Source: CAIVAT01 sp037141055 (lineage in GTDB: Bacteria > Bacteroidota > Bacteroidia > Bacteroidales > FEN-979). Taken from it: DNA of 64,000 bases. This document shows, piece by piece, positions 9,055 through 17,546 of this stretch. Within the stretch, counting starts at the first letter, position 1. Every line of letters starts with the position of its first letter. The translations under genes were made by a program, and so were the position numbers. The stretch is from assembly GCA_037141055.1 (NCBI GenBank), contig JBAXDH010000005.1, forward strand, positions 3,139 through 67,138, given 5' to 3'. The notes under the pieces were generated by a model that saw nothing but the letters and a program-made list of their open reading frames with translations, ran no database searches and was not told the origin of the DNA.

Positions 9055-9627
9055 TTGGAAGGTAAATACATCAATATTCATCAGGACCTTATCGATGCAT
9101 GTCGAACGGGTGACCGGAATGCCCAGTTCAGGATATATAAACTCTATTACAAAGCCATGTATAACACCAGTTTAAGAATCGTCAACAACACTGCCGAAGC
9201 CGAGGATGTCATGCAGGAATCCTTCCTGGATGCCTTCCGGCGGTTGAACAGTTATACGGGCGAAGGCAGTTTTGGTGCATGGCTCAAGCGCATCGTGATC
9301 AACCGGTCACTCGACTATCTCCGGAAAGCAAAAGAAATGGTGTCATTTGACGATGTGGAATACGAAATAGCGGATACGCGGGAAGGAAACACAGAAGAAG
9401 AAATACAATATCAGCTGGCCGAAGTCACAAAGGCGATTTCGCAGCTTCCTGATAATTACCGGGTCGTTTTGTCACTTTTTTTACTCGAAGGGTACGATCA
9501 CGAAGAGATCGCCCAGATACTGAACATCACCAACCAGCTATCGCGGACCCGCTATTCAAGGGCCAGGCAGAAACTGCTGGGCATGCTCACGAAAAATAAT
9601 TTAACAAATACGTTTAGCGCTAATTAA
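9055..9627 (+). CDS. ECF-type RNA polymerase sigma factor
   Basis: A 190-residue group IV sigma factor. Region 2 is seen in AEDVMQESFLDAFRRL and the following GSFGAWLKRI core-binding stretch, and region 4 in the helix-turn-helix around EGYDHEEIAQIL, with a serine in place of the usual glycine-serine turn (NITNQLSRTRYSRARQKL). The start used is TTG at 9055; there is no ATG that would keep region 2 whole. The next gene begins 2 bp after the stop and encodes a small single-pass membrane protein, the standard sigma/anti-sigma arrangement. Targets probably include the two envelope protein genes that follow. Confidence 0.9.
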   Translation: MEGKYINIHQDLIDACRTGDRNAQFRIYKLYYKAMYNTSLRIVNNTAEAEDVMQESFLDAFRRLNSYTGEGSFGAWLKRIVINRSLDYLRKAKEMVSFDDVEYEIADTREGNTEEEIQYQLAEVTKAISQLPDNYRVVLSLFLLEGYDHEEIAQILNITNQLSRTRYSRARQKLLGMLTKNNLTNTFSAN

Positions 9628-9629
9628 CC

Positions 9630-10166
9630 ATGGCAGACCTGGAAAAATTCGTAAATGACCACCTGGAGGAGTTCGGTTCTTTCGAGCCAGCCCCGGGCCA
9701 TTTTAAAAGATTTGAAGATCGGTTGCAATCAATGCCCGATCTGGCACCGGCAGTCCGAAACAGGTCGACCCTGCTCAAAATTGCCGCGGTGATTATCATG
9801 CTGATCGCGGTCAGCGTTTTTGTGTTCGACTTCGCAACCAGGGAAATCCGTGAGAAGTTTTCTGCTGCGGGAGAAGGAAAAGAATTGCCGGCCGAAATCA
9901 GGGAAGCAATTCAATATTATGACAATCAGACCAGTGCCCAACTCGCCACATTTAACAAACTCACTGCAGCCAATCACGACGCCGGGGCTCTCAATGCCTC
10001 TGCCATCAGGAATTTGCAAAGTATTGACGCTTCAACCGAGGAATTGAAAAATACGCTTTCCCAAAATCCGGGCAATGAACAAATCCTGGATGCAATTGTC
10101 AGGAACCAGCAAATGAAAGCCGCCATGCTGAACACAATGATTACGCAATTATCTCCGAGAAAATAA
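9630..10166 (+). CDS. Putative anti-sigma factor, single-pass membrane protein
   Basis: A 178-residue protein with a cytoplasmic N-terminus of about 48 residues, one membrane helix (roughly residues 49-67, AAVIIMLIAVSVFVF) and an extracytoplasmic part rich in Gln, Asn and Ala that looks helical. The size, topology and 2-bp spacing from the ECF sigma gene suggest it holds the sigma factor at the membrane. It has no zinc-binding HxxxCxxC motif, so it is not a ZAS-type anti-sigma factor. Function is inferred from context only. Confidence 0.65.
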   Translation: MADLEKFVNDHLEEFGSFEPAPGHFKRFEDRLQSMPDLAPAVRNRSTLLKIAAVIIMLIAVSVFVFDFATREIREKFSAAGEGKELPAEIREAIQYYDNQTSAQLATFNKLTAANHDAGALNASAIRNLQSIDASTEELKNTLSQNPGNEQILDAIVRNQQMKAAMLNTMITQLSPRK

Positions 10167-10183
10167 AAGTTAACCATAAAGCC

Positions 10184-11236
10184 ATGAAAACAAGTTTAAA
10201 AATAGCATTTTTCATCCTGGTCCTCATCTTCCTGCTTGGAATAAAAGGAGCGAAAGCACACGACGATTTTTCCAGGGTGATCAAAAAGGAATTTGCCGTA
10301 AACCCCGATGCCCAGCTCACAGTTAATAACCGTTTTGGAAAGGTTCATTGCACAAACTGGGATAAAAATTCAATTTCCATTGAAGTAACGGTCACGGTTT
10401 CAGCTGCCGACCAGGAAGAAGCTGAAAAAAAGTTCAAACGCATTGCGATTGATTTTACCGACAGCCCTTCCCTGGTTACCGCCACTACCAGCATGCAGGA
10501 GATCCGGAATTCCGGGAGGGACAGGCTGTCGATTGATTACATGATCAGCATGCCCGTTACAAACAGCCTTGATGTGACCAATAAATTCGGCGACATCTTT
10601 ATCAACGAACTGCAGGGGAAAGCCAGGATCAACCTGGGATATGGCAACCTGGAAGCCAGGAAACTCGGGAACTCCGACAACCTGCTGGATATTAAATTCA
10701 GCAAAGCAAACGTAAACTGGATCAAAGGAGCCGTGCTGTCGTTGAAGTATTCTGACATGAAACTTGATTATGCCGGAAGCTTGCGCCTTGATTCAAAATA
10801 TTCGGACCTTGATGCAGGGAAAATCATCATGCTCAACGTTTCGTTTGAAGGCGGCAGCCTGAACATGGAAAATTCATCAGCCGTTGACAGCAGGTCCAAG
10901 TTTTCAGACCTTGATATTCAGCGCATTGAACAAAGCCTGATCCTTGATATTCAATACGGCAACTGCGATGTTCACGAAATGCCGGCCGAGTTTACATCGG
11001 TGAATATCCGCAACAGGTATGGCGATGTTTCGATCGGCCTCAGCGAACAGGCAAAATACAGTCTCGAAGCCGACCTGAAATACTGCAAACTCGACTTCCC
11101 GGATGAAAAAGCCAAATTTTCGTATCGTTCGACATCTCCCACGGAAAATTCCTACAAAGGAACCATCGGCGGAACAGATGCTCCCGCGGGCAGGGTTGTT
11201 GTGCATAGTGAATATGGGAATGTCAGTCTGAAATAG
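10184..11236 (+). CDS. Exported DUF4097-like beta-repeat protein
   Basis: A 350-residue protein with a clear signal peptide ending at GAKAHDD. The mature part is a run of short repeated beta turns such as KFGDIFI, KYSDLDAG, KFSDLDIQ, RYGDVSIG, EYGNVSLK, about one every 20-25 residues, consistent with a right-handed beta-helix of the DUF4097 type. Such proteins sit in the periplasm or on the surface. It is 17 bp downstream of the putative anti-sigma gene and likely part of the same regulon. Molecular role is unknown. Confidence 0.75.
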   Translation: MKTSLKIAFFILVLIFLLGIKGAKAHDDFSRVIKKEFAVNPDAQLTVNNRFGKVHCTNWDKNSISIEVTVTVSAADQEEAEKKFKRIAIDFTDSPSLVTATTSMQEIRNSGRDRLSIDYMISMPVTNSLDVTNKFGDIFINELQGKARINLGYGNLEARKLGNSDNLLDIKFSKANVNWIKGAVLSLKYSDMKLDYAGSLRLDSKYSDLDAGKIIMLNVSFEGGSLNMENSSAVDSRSKFSDLDIQRIEQSLILDIQYGNCDVHEMPAEFTSVNIRNRYGDVSIGLSEQAKYSLEADLKYCKLDFPDEKAKFSYRSTSPTENSYKGTIGGTDAPAGRVVVHSEYGNVSLK

Positions 11237-11269
11237 GGCAAAATCCACGATGCAAAATCAAAATGCAAC

Positions 11270-11306
11270 ATGCCTGTCCGCCCGTCCGCCCGTTCACCTG
11301 TCCGCA
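11270..11306 (+). repeat. 8-bp-unit tandem repeat (CCGTCCGC type)
   Basis: Four to five imperfect copies of CTGTCCGC / CCGTCCGC / CCGTTCAC lie in the gap before the GIN-domain gene. The array keeps a reading frame open upstream of the real start, which makes an upstream start at 11270 look possible but unlikely. Confidence 0.5.
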
Positions 11307-11359
11307 ATTTTTTTTGTAACCAAAGCAATTTTATACGTCAAATCCTAAACCTTTTAACC

Positions 11360-12094
11360 ATGAAATCAATGAGAATATTTTCAATGTTTTTATTCGCCGG
11401 CCTTTTCATTGGCATGGCCAGTCTTTTCGCATCCTGCAACGTAACCGGCGGAGTTCACGGTAACGGGAACATCCAGAAAGAGACCCGTAAACTGTCCGGC
11501 TTTGAGGCACTCGAAGTTTCAGGAGCATTTGATATTATCCTTAAGCAGGGAGCAACCGAGGAAGTAATTGTTGAGGCTGATAACAACCTCCTCCCGCTCA
11601 TTCGCACCGAGGTTGTTGGCGGTACCCTCACAATTGAAACACGTAAGCCCATCAATCACGTGACGGTTATGAAAGTCTATGTAACCCTGAAAGACCTGAA
11701 ACGGGTTGACGTGAGCGGCGCAGTTGATATCACCACCGACGGACGTATTACCACGGACGAACTCAGCATCGATGCCTCCGGGGCCTCTGATTCGCAGCTT
11801 AACCTTGCTGTGAAAAAACTGAAACTGGAATGCAGTGGCGCGAGCAAAATAAAATTCTCCGGTTATTCCTCCGATGTAAACATGGAACTTTCCGGGGCAT
11901 CAGACATCTTTGCATACGATTTCCTGGTGGAAACCTACGACATTGGAATAAGCGGTGCCGGGAATGCCCAGCTCAATGTTTCCAAAAAGCTCCGTGCTGA
12001 TATTTCGGGCGCCGGAAGCGTGAAATACAAGGGTTCACCCGCCGAAGTTGATCAGAGTATCTCTGGTGCAGGTTCTATCAGGAAGGTAGAATGA
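11360..12094 (+). CDS. Head-GIN domain lipoprotein (DUF2807)
   Basis: The ATG at 11360 gives a 244-residue protein with a lipoprotein signal ending LFASC. The mature part opens with the head-GIN phrase GNGNIQKETRKLSGFEALEVSGAFDI and then carries repeating V(S/D)G(A)xx turns (SGAVDI, ASGASDS, CSGASKI, LSGASDI, ISGAGNA, ISGAGSV), diagnostic of the DUF2807 beta-solenoid. It is likely an outer-membrane-anchored surface protein. It follows the DUF4097-like gene in what appears to be an ECF sigma operon; a role in envelope sensing or adhesion is inference. Confidence 0.85.
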   Translation: MKSMRIFSMFLFAGLFIGMASLFASCNVTGGVHGNGNIQKETRKLSGFEALEVSGAFDIILKQGATEEVIVEADNNLLPLIRTEVVGGTLTIETRKPINHVTVMKVYVTLKDLKRVDVSGAVDITTDGRITTDELSIDASGASDSQLNLAVKKLKLECSGASKIKFSGYSSDVNMELSGASDIFAYDFLVETYDIGISGAGNAQLNVSKKLRADISGAGSVKYKGSPAEVDQSISGAGSIRKVE

Positions 12095-12119
12095 GATGTT
12101 CGTGTTTTATTAATTCCTT

Positions 12120-12888
12120 TCAGGATATAAATTCCCAGATGTTTTCCTTCGTCACTGTCGTGAATGTTGCATCCGGATATGTTTTCTGAAATTCTTTGGC
12201 CACTTTCGGTTTTCCCTGAGATTTGAGTTTAAATTCGACGGCGGTTAACATGCCGCCTTCCTCCTCAATATAGTCTACCTCCTTCTGATCGTAAGTCCGC
12301 CAGAACCAACTATTGACAAAGTGCCGCCGGTTTAAATTGAACTTCATCCGTTCAACGATACAGAAATTTTCCCACAAGCCGCCTGAATCATTTCTGAGAT
12401 TTAAAGGGTTGAAATTACGAATCAACGCGTTCCTTATTCCAAGATCATAGAAATAGACCTTCTGACCTTTGGCAATCTCTTTCCTGAGATTTCTGCTAAA
12501 AGACCGTAACCGGAAAATAACGAATGCTTTTTCAAGCAGTTCAATATATCGTTGTATGGTTGGAACAGTTTCACTCAACATTCGCGATAACTCATTCAGA
12601 GAAACTTCATTCCCGAGTTGAAGCGCAAGTGCACTCAACAGATTGACCAGAAGACTTGGGCGCTTGATTAATTCAAATTGAAGAATATCCTTGTACAGGT
12701 AGGTACTTGAAATCTGGCTCAACTCTTCAATGGCTTCGTCTTCTGATTTTCCATATACCTCAGGATAGAGCCCAAAGCGCATTATTAAATCCAGATCAGC
12801 AATCACGCTAATCTGGTCTTTAACGGAACGCAGTTCCCCAAGTATATAACTGCTTTTCAACAACACCCTGAAGTTCTCGTCGGATCAT
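12120..12888 (-). pseudogene. AAA_14/DUF4143 ATPase remnant with internal deletion and frameshift
   Basis: Intact relatives start with a MIKREL-type N-terminus, then a P-loop ATPase of some 150 residues, then DUF4143. Here the ATG at 12888 encodes MIRRELQGVVEKQLY, the usual N-terminus, and that frame stops at 12820. A second frame, opening with GTG at 12866, encodes only the C-terminal DUF4143 part (GLYPEVY, TYLYKDILQFE, LENSF-like LLEKAFVIFRL, KVYFYDLGIRNALI, GGLWENF). No Walker A or B motif survives, so the ATPase core has been lost and the ends joined out of frame. The C-terminal 248-residue ORF could still be translated but would not be an ATPase. Confidence 0.75.
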
Positions 12889-12902
12889 CTGAATTTATAT
12901 CA

Positions 12903-12938
12903 ATGACTTTAAAAATTTAAGCAAATTTATAAAGTCAT
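12903..12938. promoter_or_regulatory. AT-rich 16-bp inverted repeat between ligA and the ATPase remnant
   Basis: Arms at 12903-12918 and 12923-12938 match at 15 of 16 positions around a 4-base centre. It lies after the ligA stop and 15 bp before the remnant gene's ATG. The stem has few G-C pairs and no U-run follows, so an operator or regulator site fits better than an intrinsic terminator. Confidence 0.5.
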
Positions 12939-12986
12939 CTTTACGAAATCAAAATAAATATCTGCGACTGGCATTGTAAATGAAGC

Positions 12987-15032
12987 TTAAATCATCCTTA
13001 GGAAATCATCCTCTGATATGATTGCCACCCCCAGTTTCTCCGCTTTCTTCCGTTTTTCCGGCCCCATGTTATTGCCGGCAAGGAGGTAACTCGTTTTTGA
13101 AGAAATGGAACCGATATTCTTTCCGCCGTGGGCTTCAATGGTCTTCTTGAGGTCCTCACGCGAAAATTGTTCAAAGACGCCACTGACCACAAAGGTTTTT
13201 CCGGAAAGTTTATCGCTCAGCCTGACAATGCCTGATTCGTCCGTCCGGAATTGAAGTCCTGCATGACGCAGCCTGTCGATTATTTCAATGTTTTTTGAGT
13301 CTGAAAACCAGGCCAGGATGCTGGCGGCAATTTTTTCACCGATCTCTTCCACCTCGATGAGCTCATTGAAATCGGCAGCCATGAGTTTCTCGACAGAGAT
13401 GAAATGGGATGTCAGCTTTTTGGCAACGGTTTCGCCCACAAACCTGATTCCCAGGGCGTAGAGGACCCGGTCAAATCCAGCAGTCTTCGAGGATTCAATG
13501 CCGTTGAGGATGTTGGTTACGGTTTTCTCACGAAAGCTGATTTTTTTCTCCTTTTTTTCCTCCGTTGATTCGTAATTTTTTTCAAGCCCGATCAGTTGGT
13601 CAAAGGTCAGATCATAGAGGTCGGCGCAGTGGTGAACCAGTCCGTTGTCGAACAGTATCTCTATTTTCCCCTCACCAAGGCTGTCGATGTTCATGGCCTT
13701 CCGCGAAATAAAATGTTCGAGTTTCCCTTTGATCTGCGGGGGGCAGCCGTTCTCGTTCGGGCAGTACCAGGCCGATTCGCCTTCGGTTCGTACCAGTTCA
13801 CTGTTGCATTCAGTGCAATGGCTGATGAATAAAATAGGGATGGCCCCGGAAGAGCGCTGATCAAGGTCCACCCCGATGATTTTGGGAATGATTTCACCAC
13901 CTTTCTCAACGAAAACCATATCGCCAATACGCACGTCAAGTGCAGCGATGATGTCGGCATTGTGCAGCGAGGCCCGCTTTACCACCGTGCCGGCCAGTTG
14001 AACCGGCGTTAAATTGGCCACAGGGGTTACAGCTCCCGTGCGTCCTACCTGGAATGCGACCGACAACAGTTGTGTTGTGACCTGCTCAGCCTTGAATTTG
14101 TAGGAGATAGCCCATCTTGGTGATTTTGCCGTATATCCCAGGAGCTCCTGCTGTTTCAGATCGTTCACTTTAATGACGATTCCGTCAATATCGAAGGGTA
14201 AATCATGCCTCGACTTATCCCACGTGTCGAGGTAATCGAAAATTTCCTCCCTCGATTTACATTTTACGGTGTATTCCGAGATTTTAAATCCCCATGATTT
14301 TGCTGCAGCCAGGCATTCATAATGGGTCCGGAAGGGAAGGTCATTTCCGGGGAGGTAGTAGAAAAATCCATCCAGGTTCCGTTTTGAAACTTCCGCAGAA
14401 TCCTGCATCTTCAAGCTGCCCGATGCCGCATTTCGCGGATTGGCAAAAGGTTCCTCCTCATCTTCGGCCCGCTGCCTGTTCATCTTTTCAAAACTTTCGT
14501 GGGGAAGAATAATTTCGCCCCTGATTTCGAATTCGTCGGGGAACCCGGAACCATGAAGTTTCAATGGAATGCTTCTGATGGTTTTGACATTGGTGGTCAC
14601 ATCATCGCCACGGATCCCGTCACCCCGTGTTACGGCCTGCACAAGCCGGCCATCGCGATAGGTCAGCCCGATGGCAACACCATCGAATTTGAGCTCGCAA
14701 ACATATTCCACATCGTCGCCGATAAGTTTATGGATGCGTTCTTCAAAATCGCGGATCTCATCCTCCGAGTAAGTATTGCCCAGTGAAAGCATCGGGTACC
14801 TGTGCTGAACCTGGCTGAATTCTTTGGTAATTCCGCCTCCCACATGGCGGGTAGGCGAATCGGGTTCGATAAGTTCAGGAAATTCTTTCTCAAGCCGGAT
14901 CAGTTCTTCCAGCAGCATGTCAAACTCAAAATCGTTTATCGACGGGCGCGATAAAACATAGTAACTGTGGTTATGCCTGCGGATTTCGTCCGAAAGCGAT
15001 GCAATGCGGACTTTTGCCTCTGTTATATTCAT
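12987..15032 (-). CDS. ligA: NAD-dependent DNA ligase LigA
   Basis: LigA seals nicks in double-stranded DNA using NAD, joining Okazaki fragments and finishing excision repair. I choose the ATG at 15032 (MNITEAKV), giving 681 residues; the longer frame to 15077 overlaps the upstream stop. Visible parts are domain Ia, the adenylation motif CELKFDGVAIGL with the catalytic Lys, the GRTGAVTPVANL OB-fold segment, a four-Cys zinc finger (CTEC...CPNENGC), helix-hairpin-helix repeats, and a C-terminal BRCT domain (GKTFVVSGVF ... SYLLAG). It closes the rpsO-to-ligA strand run. Confidence 0.96.
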   Translation of the reverse strand: MNITEAKVRIASLSDEIRRHNHSYYVLSRPSINDFEFDMLLEELIRLEKEFPELIEPDSPTRHVGGGITKEFSQVQHRYPMLSLGNTYSEDEIRDFEERIHKLIGDDVEYVCELKFDGVAIGLTYRDGRLVQAVTRGDGIRGDDVTTNVKTIRSIPLKLHGSGFPDEFEIRGEIILPHESFEKMNRQRAEDEEEPFANPRNAASGSLKMQDSAEVSKRNLDGFFYYLPGNDLPFRTHYECLAAAKSWGFKISEYTVKCKSREEIFDYLDTWDKSRHDLPFDIDGIVIKVNDLKQQELLGYTAKSPRWAISYKFKAEQVTTQLLSVAFQVGRTGAVTPVANLTPVQLAGTVVKRASLHNADIIAALDVRIGDMVFVEKGGEIIPKIIGVDLDQRSSGAIPILFISHCTECNSELVRTEGESAWYCPNENGCPPQIKGKLEHFISRKAMNIDSLGEGKIEILFDNGLVHHCADLYDLTFDQLIGLEKNYESTEEKKEKKISFREKTVTNILNGIESSKTAGFDRVLYALGIRFVGETVAKKLTSHFISVEKLMAADFNELIEVEEIGEKIAASILAWFSDSKNIEIIDRLRHAGLQFRTDESGIVRLSDKLSGKTFVVSGVFEQFSREDLKKTIEAHGGKNIGSISSKTSYLLAGNNMGPEKRKKAEKLGVAIISEDDFLRMI

Positions 15033-15058
15033 AGGTGCCTGAAGCGACCGGTGTTCGA

Positions 15059-15949
15059 TCAGGTCAGCATCGACCATTCATAATATGAGTAACCGTATTC
15101 GACCGGGTTGAGCCCCATAACCGGGATCTGGGCCTGGTTGAATATCAGTTTGTCATCCCAGGATGAGAGACTGAAACCCGCGGCATCGACGTTCGGCCGG
15201 GTCATGATCATGATGAGGTCAGCTTCATGCAGCACGCTGAACGAAATAACCTGTTCCGCAAAGCCTGCGGATGTAGGCGCATAACCAATTGAGTAATGCA
15301 CGTTTTCGGCATCGAATACAGTGGTGATCTGTTTGGTGATGATCGCAAGTGCCGAGCGGAGGGAACTGTCTTTTTCAGGACAGATATACATGTGTATTTT
15401 TGCCTTGAATAATTTTGCCATGAGTTTGGCCCAGTTAACAGCCTGACGCGACTCAAGATTAATGGTGATCGGGAAAATAATGTTTTTATAACCTGATTTG
15501 AAGGCGCGTTTTTGCACAACGATAACAGGGACAGGCGACTCTTCGACAACTTTCATTGCATAACTGCCAAAAACATGCTGCAACCCTTTTTTGCCATGAG
15601 TCCCCATGACCATCAGGTTTGCTTTTATTTCCGCTGCAACGGCACTGATGGTTGAAAAAATTGAGCCTTCAATCGACATTGTGTCAATTTCAACTCCATA
15701 TTTTTTTGTGTAGTATTTTTTATATTCTTTCAGCCTCCAGTCGATATAATCCACGCCGACATTTTTTATTTTCAGAGCGGCTTTGGTCTCTTTGTTGATG
15801 ATATGCAGGATAAATACTTTATAGCCCAGGTGCATGGCGAGTTTTACCCCGTGGGAAATAGCATTGCCGCATACTTCCGAGAAATCTGTAGGGATGAGCA
15901 CAATGTTGTTGTACTTGTTTTCCTGTTTTTCTTTAGTCATAGTAATCAA
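15059..15949 (-). CDS. Universal stress protein, tandem UspA domains
   Basis: A 296-residue protein with two Usp domains of about 145 residues each. The first has the ATP-binding signature GTHGKKGLQHVFGS followed by the terminal strand VPVIVV, so it probably binds nucleotide; the second lacks a full G-2x-G-9x-G motif and may be structural. Cytoplasmic; family members respond to starvation and redox or energy stress, but the specific output is unknown. It lies 26 bp upstream of ligA and 20 bp downstream of the HD-domain gene. Confidence 0.9.
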   Translation of the reverse strand: MITMTKEKQENKYNNIVLIPTDFSEVCGNAISHGVKLAMHLGYKVFILHIINKETKAALKIKNVGVDYIDWRLKEYKKYYTKKYGVEIDTMSIEGSIFSTISAVAAEIKANLMVMGTHGKKGLQHVFGSYAMKVVEESPVPVIVVQKRAFKSGYKNIIFPITINLESRQAVNWAKLMAKLFKAKIHMYICPEKDSSLRSALAIITKQITTVFDAENVHYSIGYAPTSAGFAEQVISFSVLHEADLIMIMTRPNVDAAGFSLSSWDDKLIFNQAQIPVMGLNPVEYGYSYYEWSMLT

Positions 15950-15969
15950 TTTACGGTTAACGGTTTAAT

Positions 15970-16557
15970 TTATCCTGCCTGGATGAGCTTTTTTATTTCT
16001 TCAAGATGTTTCAGCTTATTCTGATTCCTCAGAAGGATTGCTGATTTTGTAAAGTACTGGTGATTCGTTAAAAAATTGACCTGAACGTCGAGCCATTCGG
16101 AAAGCGTGGTAGTTAAAACACCGTTCACCTGCCATTCGAGACGAAGTTTGAAAGAATTGATGTAAAAATCATCACGGCCGAGATAATCGAGGTCCGCATC
16201 GCAGATGATCTGCTCGAGAAGCGAATATGGCCGCTGGGGCAATTTTGTAACCAGGATCAGTTCGGCTATCTCATCAATTTCAGCGGCAGAATAGCCAAAT
16301 CCGGGCAGCGATTGCCTTGCCAGCGATGCGGAAGCGGATTCATGGTCTTTATATTGAACGATCATTCCCGCATCATGGTACAGGGCTGCCGTTTCAAGCA
16401 GCAGTTGACCGTGAGGATCAATGTTTTCAAGAACTGTTAAACGCCTGGTGGCTTCCAGTACATCAAACGTATGTTCCGCACAATGATAACTCAATCCCGG
16501 GTTTAATTCGAGTCGCAGGCGATGAATGATATACTCGCTGGCTGATTTGAAATCCAT
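15970..16557 (-). CDS. HD-domain phosphohydrolase
   Basis: A 195-residue cytoplasmic protein with the HD metal-site pattern: H in SYHCAEHTFDV, the HD pair in ALYHDAG, and a distal Asp in ICDADLDYLG. HD proteins hydrolyse phosphate esters, often cyclic or regulatory nucleotides; the substrate is not evident. A C-terminal segment rich in aromatic residues and Leu (LRLEWQVNG...) is shared by adenylate-cyclase-associated HD proteins of Bacteroidota. It precedes the universal stress protein gene by 20 bp. Confidence 0.82.
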   Translation of the reverse strand: MDFKSASEYIIHRLRLELNPGLSYHCAEHTFDVLEATRRLTVLENIDPHGQLLLETAALYHDAGMIVQYKDHESASASLARQSLPGFGYSAAEIDEIAELILVTKLPQRPYSLLEQIICDADLDYLGRDDFYINSFKLRLEWQVNGVLTTTLSEWLDVQVNFLTNHQYFTKSAILLRNQNKLKHLEEIKKLIQAG

Positions 16558-16887
16558 GCCATCATTGTTTTATTGATTAATCGTATTTCTACCAGTAGAT
16601 CAGAATACAGCATGTATTACCGGGACCATGCGGAGCGCGGTATTTTCACTATTCGATTTTCTCCTTTCACTTACCGATGTTCGTATATCCTTGTTCACTA
16701 CCCAACGAACAGTTGCCAGCGAAAAATTACCAGTTAAAAAGTAAAAGATAAAATTGAATAGTTTATGCTGCTCCGTTTTTCTCTTTTCACTCCAGGTATA
16801 AAAGTGATCAATCAATTGTTTTATGCTGTAAAATTATGAAAAAAAATCAGATGCGGGAGGAGATGCAATAAAAAGGTAAAAGGAAGT
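16558..16887. other. 330-bp intergenic gap with nested inverted repeats
   Basis: No convincing gene is present; the one minus-strand ORF (16600-16815, TTG start) has no domain or signal. An imperfect inverted repeat (16649-16672 against 16739-16761) encloses a perfect 7-bp one (16678-16684 against 16705-16711), so the transcript could fold. It may be a small RNA, a long leader for the HD gene, or a decayed small mobile element. Confidence 0.35.
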
Positions 16888-17541
16888 TCAGCATGCCGCT
16901 TTGAGCTGATGGATAGTGAGAGCCGGATCAGGTGAAGCAAAAATGGTATTGCCGGCTACAAGAACGTCGCAACCGGCTCGAACCAGGATGGAGGCATTCT
17001 GAAGGTCAATTCCTCCGTCCACTTCGATCACCGTGCTGAGTTGACGGGAAGAAATAATTTGCTTTAATTCGGCAATTTTGCCGATGGTTCCCGGCATGAA
17101 AGATTGCCCGCCAAACCCCGGATTTACTGACATCAGCAGCACCATGTCCGCCTCGTCGATCACATCGGCGAGCACGCTGACAGGTGTTCCCGGGTTGATG
17201 ACAATGCCAGCTTTCGCACCCAGGCTTTTGATGATTCTGAGGGCCTCCGCAGGATTTTTACAGGCTTCCATGTGAATGCTGATGATGTCGGCACCTGCTT
17301 TTTTAAACCGTTCAAGATACCTTTCCGGTTCAACGATCATCAAATGCACATCAAGCACTTTCGCAGTTGCTTTCCTGATTTTTTCAATAATGGGAAATCC
17401 AAAAGAAATGTTGGGGACAAATAAACCATCCATGACATCCAGGTGAAACCAGTCGGCTTCACTTTGATTGAGCATCGCAATGTCCTTCTCCAGGTTCAGA
17501 AAATTGGCTGAAAGTAACGACGGTGCAACAAGATGAGACAT
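16888..17541 (-). CDS. rpe: Ribulose-phosphate 3-epimerase
   Basis: Interconverts D-ribulose 5-phosphate and D-xylulose 5-phosphate in the pentose phosphate pathway, in the cytoplasm. The 217-residue TIM barrel has the family motifs HLDVMDGLFVPNISFG, DVHLMI, MSVNPGFGGQ and EVDGGI with the metal and catalytic Asp residues. It starts 5 bp after the rpoD stop, so the two are probably co-transcribed. Confidence 0.96.
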   Translation of the reverse strand: MSHLVAPSLLSANFLNLEKDIAMLNQSEADWFHLDVMDGLFVPNISFGFPIIEKIRKATAKVLDVHLMIVEPERYLERFKKAGADIISIHMEACKNPAEALRIIKSLGAKAGIVINPGTPVSVLADVIDEADMVLLMSVNPGFGGQSFMPGTIGKIAELKQIISSRQLSTVIEVDGGIDLQNASILVRAGCDVLVAGNTIFASPDPALTIHQLKAAC

Positions 17542-17546
17542 ACATT

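Noticed and set aside
15033..15077. Longer N-terminus for LigA
   Set aside because: It overlaps the universal stress protein stop, and MNITEAKV is a normal LigA start.
16600..16815. 71-codon minus-strand ORF in the 330-bp gap
   Set aside because: TTG start, no domain, signal or operon fit; overlaps the inverted-repeat structure.
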